Source: Rheinheimera sp. SA_1
GTDB taxonomy: Bacteria; Pseudomonadota; Gammaproteobacteria; Enterobacterales; Alteromonadaceae
NCBI RefSeq assembly: GCF_001669775.1
Contig: NZ_LXWK01000016.1
Coordinates: 744,001 to 808,000 of the forward strand
Direction of reading: 5' to 3'
Length of the DNA stretch: 64,000 bases
A model generated the notes under the pieces. That model saw only the letters and a list, made by a program, of their open reading frames with translations, did not search any database and was not told the origin of the DNA. The position numbers were made by a program, and so were the translations under genes. Shown here piece after piece: positions 8,647 through 16,334 of this stretch; within the stretch, counting starts at the first letter, position 1; each line of letters opens with the position of its first letter.

Positions 8647-9264
8647 CTAGCGGTAGTGTTGCTGTAGTTCAGAAAAGTCGTCAATAATAAAATCGGCAAG
8701 TTCAGCAAAATGCGCGTTATCAGCTGTGCGATACAAACAAGAAGGCATCCCGGCTCTGGCAGCTGTTTGTAAATCAAACAGATAATCCCCGACAAACAAC
8801 AACTGCCGGCAATCCAGTTGCCACGTTCCGGCAATGTGCAACAAACCGGCCGGATCAGGTTTTGGCGTACAATCCTCGCGGGTTAACACCAGATCGACGT
8901 TAATCTGTAGATTTTTGATGCAAAGTTCGGTCGCCGATTTGATGTTGCGGGTTAAAATCGCCGTGGGGATTTTTTGTTGTTGCAGGTGCTGTAATAAAGC
9001 TGCTGCGCCTGGCATCCAGCAGGCTGTGGCTGCGCCTTCCAGTTCAAATTGTTCAATAATCTGCGCTGCCACGGCGACTTCCGCCGGATCGTTTAAAGTG
9101 GCCAGATGCTCCAGAATCGGGGTACCCGCCGGCCAGCCCAAGCGCTGACATAACAGTGAAAAATCCAGTCTGGAGTCGACTAAGGTGCCATCCAGATCAA
9201 AAATAATACCTTGATGTGTGCCTAATACTGTCATCGGATTTTGAAGGTTCGTCTGTAAAGCCAT
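8647..9264 (-). CDS. HAD-superfamily hydrolase, phosphoglycolate phosphatase-like
   Basis: Cytoplasmic phosphatase of 205 aa. The HAD motif I FDLDGTLVDS supplies the nucleophile and acid Asp. Motif II is around AILTRN, motif III is the Lys in TPKPDP, and motif IV is VGDYLFDLQ. The helical cap between motifs I and II is of the small type seen in Gph-like enzymes. The physiological substrate cannot be told. No ribosome-binding site clearly decides the start: I used the first ATG (9264), but a start at the ATG at 9234 is also possible. Confidence 0.85.
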   Translation of the reverse strand: MALQTNLQNPMTVLGTHQGIIFDLDGTLVDSRLDFSLLCQRLGWPAGTPILEHLATLNDPAEVAVAAQIIEQFELEGAATACWMPGAAALLQHLQQQKIPTAILTRNIKSATELCIKNLQINVDLVLTREDCTPKPDPAGLLHIAGTWQLDCRQLLFVGDYLFDLQTAARAGMPSCLYRTADNAHFAELADFIIDDFSELQQHYR

Positions 9265-9386
9265 CGTTAGCGACAATTATTGCACATTCTTTCCGATTGG
9301 CAGCAATAGCAAATCAACCAAAACTGCGCTTGCCGGTAAAAACGCTATCCAGGCGTTAAAAACCATAAAGTTCGCACAATAACAGG

Positions 9387-9436
9387 CAAAAGCAGCAGCC
9401 AACGTCGTTGACGGATTGGATCACTCTGGCTGCTGC
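9387..9436 (-). terminator. Terminator downstream of the DUF3718 gene
   Basis: Ten-base arms (GCAGCAGCCA at 9392-9401, TGGCTGCTGC at 9427-9436) enclose a smaller inner hairpin. On the minus strand they are followed by TTTTGCC. The structure lies about 55 bp after the DUF3718 stop codon. Confidence 0.55.
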
Positions 9437-9489
9437 CCTTTCGGTAAATGGCTCTGTTGGTTACTTTGAAGCCCTGACATCATAACGGA

Positions 9490-9873
9490 CTACGGTCTGG
9501 CGGCTTCGTTTACCTGACTACTGACCGTCATTATCTGCCCGTTAGCTGCTGGCAACTGCGCCAGATCACTGATTTCAACGTGGCCACGGCGATGGCGGTT
9601 TAACATCTTGTAATTACCTTCATTGCCGGCTTGCTGCGCAAAGCTGGTGATATTAGTGCCATTACAGGTGATCTTGTTTGCGGCATATCTTTTTGACACA
9701 CCGTTATCCCGCATTTCCACCATAAATTTGATCGGCCGGTCCATTGCGGCACTGACGCAAAGTTTACTGGCCGGGTTATCGTCAGCGGCAACATATTCAA
9801 CGGCATGAGCTGCAGTCGCAGTCGCAGTGATAGCCAGCAGGACGGCACAACTAACTAGTTGAAATTTTTTCAT
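9490..9873 (-). CDS. DUF3718 domain secreted protein
   Basis: Small exported protein of 127 aa. A signal peptide (MKKFQ...AHA, about residues 1-25) precedes a mature domain beginning EYVAADDNPASKLC, the pattern of the DUF3718 family found in marine gammaproteobacteria. Two Cys (in KLCVSA and ITCNGT) could form a disulfide. Function is unknown. I chose the ATG at 9873 because it begins the signal peptide and follows CTGGAG; the frame runs further upstream without support. Confidence 0.75.
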   Translation of the reverse strand: MKKFQLVSCAVLLAITATATAAHAVEYVAADDNPASKLCVSAAMDRPIKFMVEMRDNGVSKRYAANKITCNGTNITSFAQQAGNEGNYKMLNRHRRGHVEISDLAQLPAANGQIMTVSSQVNEAARP

Positions 9874-10284
9874 TGCTGTATCTCCAGAAAGTGATAGATC
9901 GCCGGATTGGCGCCTGATCTGTTGGCACTTGTAGCCGCCGGACACTGTCTGATATTGCCTGACACCGTCTGCAGTGGCTGATGCTTGCAGGTCTGAATTA
10001 ATAGTGGGCTTATTGGCAAAAAAGGTTGTAAATACCAGATTTACGGCTGTAACAACTCTACGGTGAACGCATAGATATTTTTTATTTAATCCATTGATTT
10101 AATATGGGATTTTTACCTCACTCAGCTTCTGGAACACATTTTCTGTTACAACAACAAAAAAATCATCAGCCTTTTTGCAGGGTTAACGCGATTGGAGCAC
10201 AATTTTCCGGAATGAGCTTGCCGCCTGAAACCAACACTATATACTGTATATAATTACAGTACATTATAGATAGAGGTATAGCTG
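9874..10284. other. Intergenic region between the DUF3718 gene and imuA
   Basis: This 411-bp gap contains the divergent promoters of the DUF3718 gene and the SOS operon. The only element I can identify is the LexA box near its right end. The middle is AT-rich with no reading frame that resembles a protein. Confidence 0.6.
10244..10259 (+). promoter_or_regulatory. LexA-binding SOS box upstream of imuA
   Basis: The sequence CTGTATATAATTACAG is a perfect CTGT-N8-ACAG palindrome with an AT-rich centre, the gammaproteobacterial LexA operator. It lies 25 bp before the imuA start codon, so LexA bound there would block the promoter of the whole mutagenesis operon. Confidence 0.93.
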
Positions 10285-10959
10285 ATGAGCACTGTGTCCG
10301 AACTGAAGGCCAGTGGCCATATCTGGTCATTGCATGATCAAGCAAGCCCCGGCACTGTGCTCAGTACCGGTTTTGCTGAACTTGACCAACTGCTGGCCGG
10401 TGGTTTTCCGGCGCATACCGTGATCGAATTACACAGCCCCATTGGCATCGGCGAGCTGCGGCTATTGTTGCCTTGTTTAACCAGAAGCCAAGCCAGCTCG
10501 CAATTACTGGTACTGATCAATCCACCGATGCTGATTGGCAGCCAGATGTTGCAAGCAGCCGGTTTGGCTGTGGAACAGGTTTTAGTATTACAGCCAGCGT
10601 CAGCACAAGACGCACTCTGGGCAGCCGAACAATGCCTGAAAAGCGGCTGTTGTGGTTCTGTGGTGCTGTGGCAATCAACCCTTTCGATTGCCCAGCTAAA
10701 ACGACTGCAACTGTGCGCGCAGCATGGCATGGCCAGTTTGTTTATTTTCCGCGGCCAGCAACAAAGCCAATTATTACTGCCGATAGCACTAAGTCTGCAA
10801 GTAAGTCCGGCATTACAAGGGGTCAAAGTTCAGGTGCTAAAACGCCGTGGTGGCTGGCCAATGGCGCCGGTGTTGGTTGATATGACGGCACGCTGGCCCA
10901 GGTTGGCGGTGCAAAACGCAGCCGCAAACTCTGCGCTGGTTCTGAGTCACAGTGCCTGA
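10285..10959 (+). CDS. imuA: ImuA, SulA/RecA-like translesion synthesis protein
   Basis: Protein of 224 aa, first gene of the SOS-induced mutagenesis cassette. It has a RecA/SulA-like fold; the opening segment VLSTGFAELDQLLAGGFPAHTVIEL is typical of ImuA. The Walker A position is not a canonical GxxxxGKT, as in other ImuA proteins. ImuA is thought to work with ImuB and DnaE2 during error-prone lesion bypass. The ATG is 25 bp after the LexA box. The gene is followed 13 bp later by imuB. Confidence 0.9.
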   Translation: MSTVSELKASGHIWSLHDQASPGTVLSTGFAELDQLLAGGFPAHTVIELHSPIGIGELRLLLPCLTRSQASSQLLVLINPPMLIGSQMLQAAGLAVEQVLVLQPASAQDALWAAEQCLKSGCCGSVVLWQSTLSIAQLKRLQLCAQHGMASLFIFRGQQQSQLLLPIALSLQVSPALQGVKVQVLKRRGGWPMAPVLVDMTARWPRLAVQNAAANSALVLSHSA

Positions 10960-10972
10960 GGAGAACAGAGTT

Positions 10973-12592
10973 ATGGCTTCGTTATGGTTATATCTGCATT
11001 TCCCAGCGCTGCAGCTCGACAGTCTGTTTCAGTCACCGCACCAGCCAGCGCCGCAGAAGTTATCTCACCCGCCATTGGCCGCACCCGAACCATCTCCTCC
11101 CCCCCTGTGCTTACTGGACGCAGGGACTTTCCTGATCAAACAGCTCAATACTGCCGCGCAGCAGCAAGGCATTAAAGCCGGGATGACCCTGAGCATGGCC
11201 AGCGCCCTTTGCCATGATCTGCAGGTACTGCCTTATCAGGCAGAGCAGGAACTGCAATATTTACAACAAATTGCCGCCTTGTTGTACCAAATCAGTGCCG
11301 ATATTGCCTTAGATCCACCTTGTGCTTTATGGCTGAGAATTGAACCGATGTTGGCGCTGTACGGCGGTTTGGCAGCTTATCTGGGCACCTTGTCGCAGCA
11401 CATAACGGCGCTACAGCTTCAGACCAGGATGGCGGTGGCCCATAGCGCGGCCGCGGCGCAATTATTATGTTTTAGCCAGCCGGGGTTTGTCAGTGACGAC
11501 CCGGCATTGATTACTGCAGCCTTGCATCATTGTCCGCTACACCACTGTCAGTTGCAGTCCACAGGGTCTGGCCAGAAAATCCTGCAGCAACTGCAGGCAA
11601 TGGGCATCAACAGTCTTGGCCAATTGCTGGCCATTCCAAGGTCTGAACTAAGCCGACGATTTAGTGCAGAAGTCATCATCATACTGGATCAGTTAACGGG
11701 TGACAGGCCAACAGTGAGCCAGTTTTACCAACCGCCGGAGCAATTTTGCCAGTCACTGGAACTGCTGTATCAGTTGGAACATAGCCAGCAACTGCAGGCC
11801 CCCTTAGGGTATTTACTGCAACTGCTGCAAAACTACCTGCAACTGCGGGATCAGCATTGTTATCAACTGCAGTTGCGACTGGAACTGCGTGATCACCCAC
11901 CTCTGGTACTGAGTCTGCAGTCGGCTTGTGGTGAATACCAACAAGGGCGCTGGTTGACGTTATTTCAGTTAAAACTGCAACAACTGAAATTACCGGCACC
12001 CTTGCTGAAAATGCAACTGAGCGCCGGCCAGACGACGGCCCGGGATGGGGATAATCTGCTGCTGTTTGGAGCCCGTTCTCAAGGCGCTACAGCCGATGCA
12101 GGAACCACAGTGACCAAAGCTGAGGTCTTGCGCCTACGATCTTTACTGGCGGCCAAGCTCGGGGCCGAACGGGTACAACAACCGCAACTGTTTGCCGATC
12201 ACCGGCCTGAACTGGCTAATGCTGCTCACGGCTCAGATCTGATTACTGGGGTTGGCGCTTTGGCGGCCAATGTTCAGCAGCACCAGTCCAATCACATACC
12301 AAGCGACTTACAGCAGCTGCGGCAAAATCGGCTGTACCTCCCCCCTCAGCTACAGGCCGCAAATCCATCACCACCAGTGACATTACCGCTGCGACCAGGC
12401 ATGTTGCTGGCGCGCCCTGTGCCGCTAAGGATGCAACTGCAATTACAGCCCGGATTAGAGCGGATCCAGACCGGCTGGTGGGATCAAAACCAGGTGCAGC
12501 GTGATTATTACATCGGCCGAAATAATCAGGGGCAGTGGTGCTGGGCGTTTAAGAATACCAGTGGCTGGTATTTACAGGGGTACTTTGCCTGA
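10973..12592 (+). CDS. imuB: ImuB, Y-family polymerase-like adaptor
   Basis: Protein of 539 aa related to Y-family polymerases (DinP/UmuC). In this family it acts as a catalytically inactive bridge between DnaE2, ImuA and the beta clamp. The little-finger-like region and a Gln-rich middle are visible, and the C-terminal part (about 440-535) has the ImuB-type PLPLRPGMLLARPVPLR segment. I placed the start at MASLWLYLHFPALQ because GAGGAGA precedes that ATG; an upstream in-frame ATG would overlap imuA. The stop codon overlaps the dnaE2 start by one base (TGATG), indicating translational coupling. Confidence 0.9.
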   Translation: MASLWLYLHFPALQLDSLFQSPHQPAPQKLSHPPLAAPEPSPPPLCLLDAGTFLIKQLNTAAQQQGIKAGMTLSMASALCHDLQVLPYQAEQELQYLQQIAALLYQISADIALDPPCALWLRIEPMLALYGGLAAYLGTLSQHITALQLQTRMAVAHSAAAAQLLCFSQPGFVSDDPALITAALHHCPLHHCQLQSTGSGQKILQQLQAMGINSLGQLLAIPRSELSRRFSAEVIIILDQLTGDRPTVSQFYQPPEQFCQSLELLYQLEHSQQLQAPLGYLLQLLQNYLQLRDQHCYQLQLRLELRDHPPLVLSLQSACGEYQQGRWLTLFQLKLQQLKLPAPLLKMQLSAGQTTARDGDNLLLFGARSQGATADAGTTVTKAEVLRLRSLLAAKLGAERVQQPQLFADHRPELANAAHGSDLITGVGALAANVQQHQSNHIPSDLQQLRQNRLYLPPQLQAANPSPPVTLPLRPGMLLARPVPLRMQLQLQPGLERIQTGWWDQNQVQRDYYIGRNNQGQWCWAFKNTSGWYLQGYFA

Positions 12593-15500
12593 TGCGCTAC
12601 GCCGAATTGTTTTGTCAGAGCAACTTCTCCTTTTTGACCGGCGCTTCCAGTCCGGAGCAACTGGTCAGCACTGCCGCCAGTCTGGGTTATCAGGCGCTGG
12701 CGTTGACAGACGAATGTTCGGTAGCAGGCGTGGTTCGGGCACATCGTCAGATCAAAGAGCAGCAACTACCGTTAAAGTTAATCGTCGGCGCATTTTTCCA
12801 ATATCAAAGTTCACTGCAGCTGGTGTTGTTATGCCCGGATCGGACAGCCTACGCTGAATTGTGCCGCATAATTACCAAAGCCCGCAGCCGCGCAGTAAAA
12901 GGCCAGTATCTGTTGGAATTATGGGATTTAAAAAGTTGCCGCCATTGCTTGGCGCTGTGGTTACCTTGCGGTGAAACCGCGACAGACCAACACTGGGGCG
13001 AGTGGCTGCAAAAACACTTTGGCCAGCGGCTGTATCTGGCGCAGCAGCGCTTGCTCAAAGCCGATGATGCCCAAAACCAGCTATATCTGCAGCAACTTGG
13101 CCACAGTTTTAGCCTTAAATGCTGCGCTGTAGGCGCGGTGCTGATGCATGACAGCGCCCAATTACCGCTACAGCATGTGCTGACCGCTATTCGGCTGGGA
13201 ACTACAGTTGCCGCAGCTGGTTTAGCGCTGGAAGCCAATGCTGAGCGCAGCTTAAGACCAATTGCCAAGCTGAAACCTTTGTTTTCAAAAGCATTACTGG
13301 AGCAAAGTGCTGCTATCGCCGATGGCTGCCAGTTTAATTTGGACTCGCTGCAATATGAATATCCGGCCGAACTGGTGCCTGAAGGACTAAGCGCCATGCA
13401 GTATTTAAAACAACTCGTGGCTGAAGGTTGCCTGCGACGTTTTAAAACCGGGGTGCCGGCGGATATTCAGCAACTGATTACCAAAGAGCTGCAACTCATC
13501 GAAGAACTTCATTACGCCTATTTTTTTCTGACCATCGCCGACATTGTCCGTTTTGCTCAAAACCAACAGATCCTGTATCAGGGTCGCGGCTCTGCGGCTA
13601 ATTCGGTGGTCTGTTATTGCCTGGAAATTACTGCTGTGGATCCTCGGCAAATTTCGGTGTTGTTCGAGCGGTTTATCTCCAGAGAACGTGCCGAGCCGCC
13701 GGATATTGACGTCGATTTTGAACATGAACGCCGCGAAGAAATTATTCAGTACATTTACCGGAAATATGGCAGGCAACGTGCGGCGCTGGCGGCCACGGTG
13801 ATTAGTTACCGGCTACGCAGCAGTGTGCGCGATGTGGGTAAAGCCTTGGGTTTCCATCCAACTCAGCTTGAACACTTTTTGCAGCAAATCAACCGCCGGG
13901 ATCCCCATCAGCCCTGGTATCAGCAGTTGGCTGCTGTCGGCTTCGATTTGCAATCGGCAATAGCGCAGCAGTTTATTCAACTGGTGAACCAAATCCGCGG
14001 TTTTCCCAGGCATTTGTCGCAGCATGTCGGTGGTTTTGTCATTTCTGCCGGTCCTTTGTACGAACTGGTGCCGGTGGAAAATGCGGCAATGGCAGAGCGC
14101 ACTGTGATTCAATGGGACAAAGATGATTTGGAAACCCTGGGGTTATTAAAAGTCGATATTCTGGCGCTGGGTATGCTCACCGCCTTGCGAAAAACTCTGC
14201 AGCTGGTCGCCACGGAGCATCAGCGGCCGTTGCAACTGGCCGACATCAGCCGGATGGGCGACGATCCGGCGGTGTACCAGATGATCCAGCATGCCAACAC
14301 CGTGGGGCTGTTTCAAATTGAATCGCGGGCACAAATGAGTATGCTTCCCAGGCTCAAACCGGCGTGCTTTTATGACTTGGTGATTCAGATTGCGATTGTC
14401 CGGCCTGGGCCCATTCAAGGCGGCATGGTGCATCCGTTTTTACGGCGGCGCAGCGGCCTGGAAGCGGTCAGTTATCCTTCGGTTGCATTACAGGAAGTAC
14501 TAGGCCGCACCATGGGCGTGCCGATTTTTCAGGAGCAGGTGATTAAACTGGCGATGGTAGCGGCTGGTTTTAGTGGTGGCGAAGCAGATAAGCTACGCCG
14601 GGCGATGGCCAGCTGGAAAAAAACCGGCGAGCTGACGCAGTTCTGGCCCAAGCTGCAACAAGGTATGCTGGCGCGGGGTTACACCGAAGCCTACGCCAAA
14701 CAGATTTTTCAGCAAATTTGTGGTTTTGGCGAATATGGATTTCCGGAGTCCCATTCTGCCAGTTTTGCACTGTTGGCTTATGCCTCGGCCTGGCTGAAAT
14801 ATTATTATCCGCTGGAGTTTTTTACATGTTTGCTCAATAGCTTACCAATGGGCTTTTATTCGGCATCGCAGCTGGTGCAAGATGCCACACGCCAGCAACT
14901 GCGGATCCTGCCGGTCTGTATTCAGCATTCTGGTTGGGATCATCAGCTAGAACATTTGCCGGTGAGCCAGTTGCCCGATGCCAGTCAGACAGCGACTACC
15001 GGTCGGGCATTACGACTGGGTTTTCGGCAAATTAAAGGGCTCAATCAGCAACGTTGCCAGCACATGGTCGCGATGCGGCCCGCCAATGGTTTTGCCAACC
15101 TCGCCGCATTAAGCCACAGCGGCATGCGCAAAGACGATTTAGCCCTGTTGGCCAGCAGCGGTGCTTTGCAACTATTGAGTGGCCATCGATATCAAAGCCG
15201 CTGGCAGTTACAGGACAGTCTGACCGATTTACCCTTATTTGCTGATATGGCGCTGGCAGCTGTCGCACAAACCGCGCCCGCCTACCGCAGTAGCAAACAG
15301 CTGGAACTGCTCGCAGAACCTCAGTCGGTGGCGCCATTGCCGCCTCAGCACAAAGCCGGGGATCTGCAACTGCTCACCGAAGATCCGGCACCGTCACCGG
15401 ACTTAGATTCAGCAGCGTTTACCCTGCCAGCCCCAGCGCCTATTGATGATTTAATTGAAGATTATGCCAGGCTGGGGTTAAGTCTTCATCAACATCCCAT

Positions 15501-15855
15501 GGCATTGCTGCGCCAGGCGGGTTTACCACACAAGGTGAAAACAGCTGCGCAACTGAATAGCCTGAATGATAAAACCGCAGTGCAGGTGGCGGGTTTGGTG
15601 ACTGCACGACAAAGCCCGGGCACTGCGGGTGGTGTTACTTTTGTAACGCTGGAAGATGAAACCGGCAATGTTAATTTGCTGGTGTGGCGCGCCACGGCCA
15701 TCGCACAAAAAACGCCTTTTTTAACCGCCAGATTATTATGGGTGCATGGCATGTTACAACGCGAAGGTGAGGTCATTCATGTGATCGCTGGTCAGCTGCA
15801 AAGCCTGGATCATTTACTGCCAGAGCTGCAAAGTGCCAGCCGTAATTTCCATTAA
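12592..15855 (+). CDS. dnaE2: DnaE2, error-prone DNA polymerase III alpha subunit
   Basis: Protein of 1087 aa that carries out mutagenic translesion synthesis after SOS induction. An N-terminal PHP domain (MRYAELFCQSNFSFLTGASS, ALTDEC) is followed by the polymerase core with the acidic motif PDIDVDF at residues 370-376. The palm and finger motifs VGLFQIESRAQMSMLPRLKP and RPGPIQGGMVHP, and SHSASFALLAYASAW, are all present. A C-terminal OB-fold domain (about 1000-1075) ends the protein. The length matches DnaE2 and is shorter than replicative DnaE. It is the last gene of the imu operon. Confidence 0.95.
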   Translation: MRYAELFCQSNFSFLTGASSPEQLVSTAASLGYQALALTDECSVAGVVRAHRQIKEQQLPLKLIVGAFFQYQSSLQLVLLCPDRTAYAELCRIITKARSRAVKGQYLLELWDLKSCRHCLALWLPCGETATDQHWGEWLQKHFGQRLYLAQQRLLKADDAQNQLYLQQLGHSFSLKCCAVGAVLMHDSAQLPLQHVLTAIRLGTTVAAAGLALEANAERSLRPIAKLKPLFSKALLEQSAAIADGCQFNLDSLQYEYPAELVPEGLSAMQYLKQLVAEGCLRRFKTGVPADIQQLITKELQLIEELHYAYFFLTIADIVRFAQNQQILYQGRGSAANSVVCYCLEITAVDPRQISVLFERFISRERAEPPDIDVDFEHERREEIIQYIYRKYGRQRAALAATVISYRLRSSVRDVGKALGFHPTQLEHFLQQINRRDPHQPWYQQLAAVGFDLQSAIAQQFIQLVNQIRGFPRHLSQHVGGFVISAGPLYELVPVENAAMAERTVIQWDKDDLETLGLLKVDILALGMLTALRKTLQLVATEHQRPLQLADISRMGDDPAVYQMIQHANTVGLFQIESRAQMSMLPRLKPACFYDLVIQIAIVRPGPIQGGMVHPFLRRRSGLEAVSYPSVALQEVLGRTMGVPIFQEQVIKLAMVAAGFSGGEADKLRRAMASWKKTGELTQFWPKLQQGMLARGYTEAYAKQIFQQICGFGEYGFPESHSASFALLAYASAWLKYYYPLEFFTCLLNSLPMGFYSASQLVQDATRQQLRILPVCIQHSGWDHQLEHLPVSQLPDASQTATTGRALRLGFRQIKGLNQQRCQHMVAMRPANGFANLAALSHSGMRKDDLALLASSGALQLLSGHRYQSRWQLQDSLTDLPLFADMALAAVAQTAPAYRSSKQLELLAEPQSVAPLPPQHKAGDLQLLTEDPAPSPDLDSAAFTLPAPAPIDDLIEDYARLGLSLHQHPMALLRQAGLPHKVKTAAQLNSLNDKTAVQVAGLVTARQSPGTAGGVTFVTLEDETGNVNLLVWRATAIAQKTPFLTARLLWVHGMLQREGEVIHVIAGQLQSLDHLLPELQSASRNFH

Positions 15856-15889
15856 ACTAGGCATCGAACCAACATTGAGAGTAACTCAC

Positions 15890-16075
15890 TTATGGCTGAG
15901 ATTTTTGTTGTTGCTCAAGTTGTTGTACCTGTTGCCATAAAGCTTCACTTTCTGCGGTTAAATCAGCAAATAACCGCAAATTGCCACTGCGCTGCGCCAG
16001 CATTGCCTGCTCCAGTTTTTGATCGTATTGCTGACGCAGTTTTTTGACCGGGTCTTTTTTAAATAAACCAAACAT
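15890..16075 (-). CDS. DUF6435 (Lacal_2735-type) small protein
   Basis: Protein of 61 aa beginning MFGLFKKDPVKKLRQQYD, the typical opening of a small helical family of unknown function. The rest is a predicted alpha-helical pair rich in Gln, Glu and Leu. I used the second of two adjacent start codons (GTG-ATG), which is 7 bases after GGAG. It is convergent with dnaE2. Confidence 0.75.
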   Translation of the reverse strand: MFGLFKKDPVKKLRQQYDQKLEQAMLAQRSGNLRLFADLTAESEALWQQVQQLEQQQKSQP

Positions 16076-16334
16076 CACTTACTCCAAATTACGAAAATCT
16101 AAACCATAGGCTTAAGACTAACTACGCAACCAAGGGCAACAAAGTTCATTGATACCGCGATAATCCGGCAGCAGCCTCCACCCAGGCGCAAAACGGCAGC
16201 GGTAATTCAGCGATATAACTGCATACGTTTGCAGACTATCACCCTTTAGCAAAAGTCTGCGCTTTAGCCGCTACACTCCGGAGCCGGACACTGTTAAACT
16301 CAAACCGACTTTGTGGACAAGGATACCTATTGTG

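Noticed and set aside
10338-10826. Minus-strand reading frame of 162 codons opposite imuA
   Set aside because: Ser/Cys-rich composition from the opposite strand of a clear gene; no start signal.
11679-11999. Minus-strand reading frame opposite imuB
   Set aside because: Val/Ala/Thr-rich shadow of imuB with no similarity to a known family.
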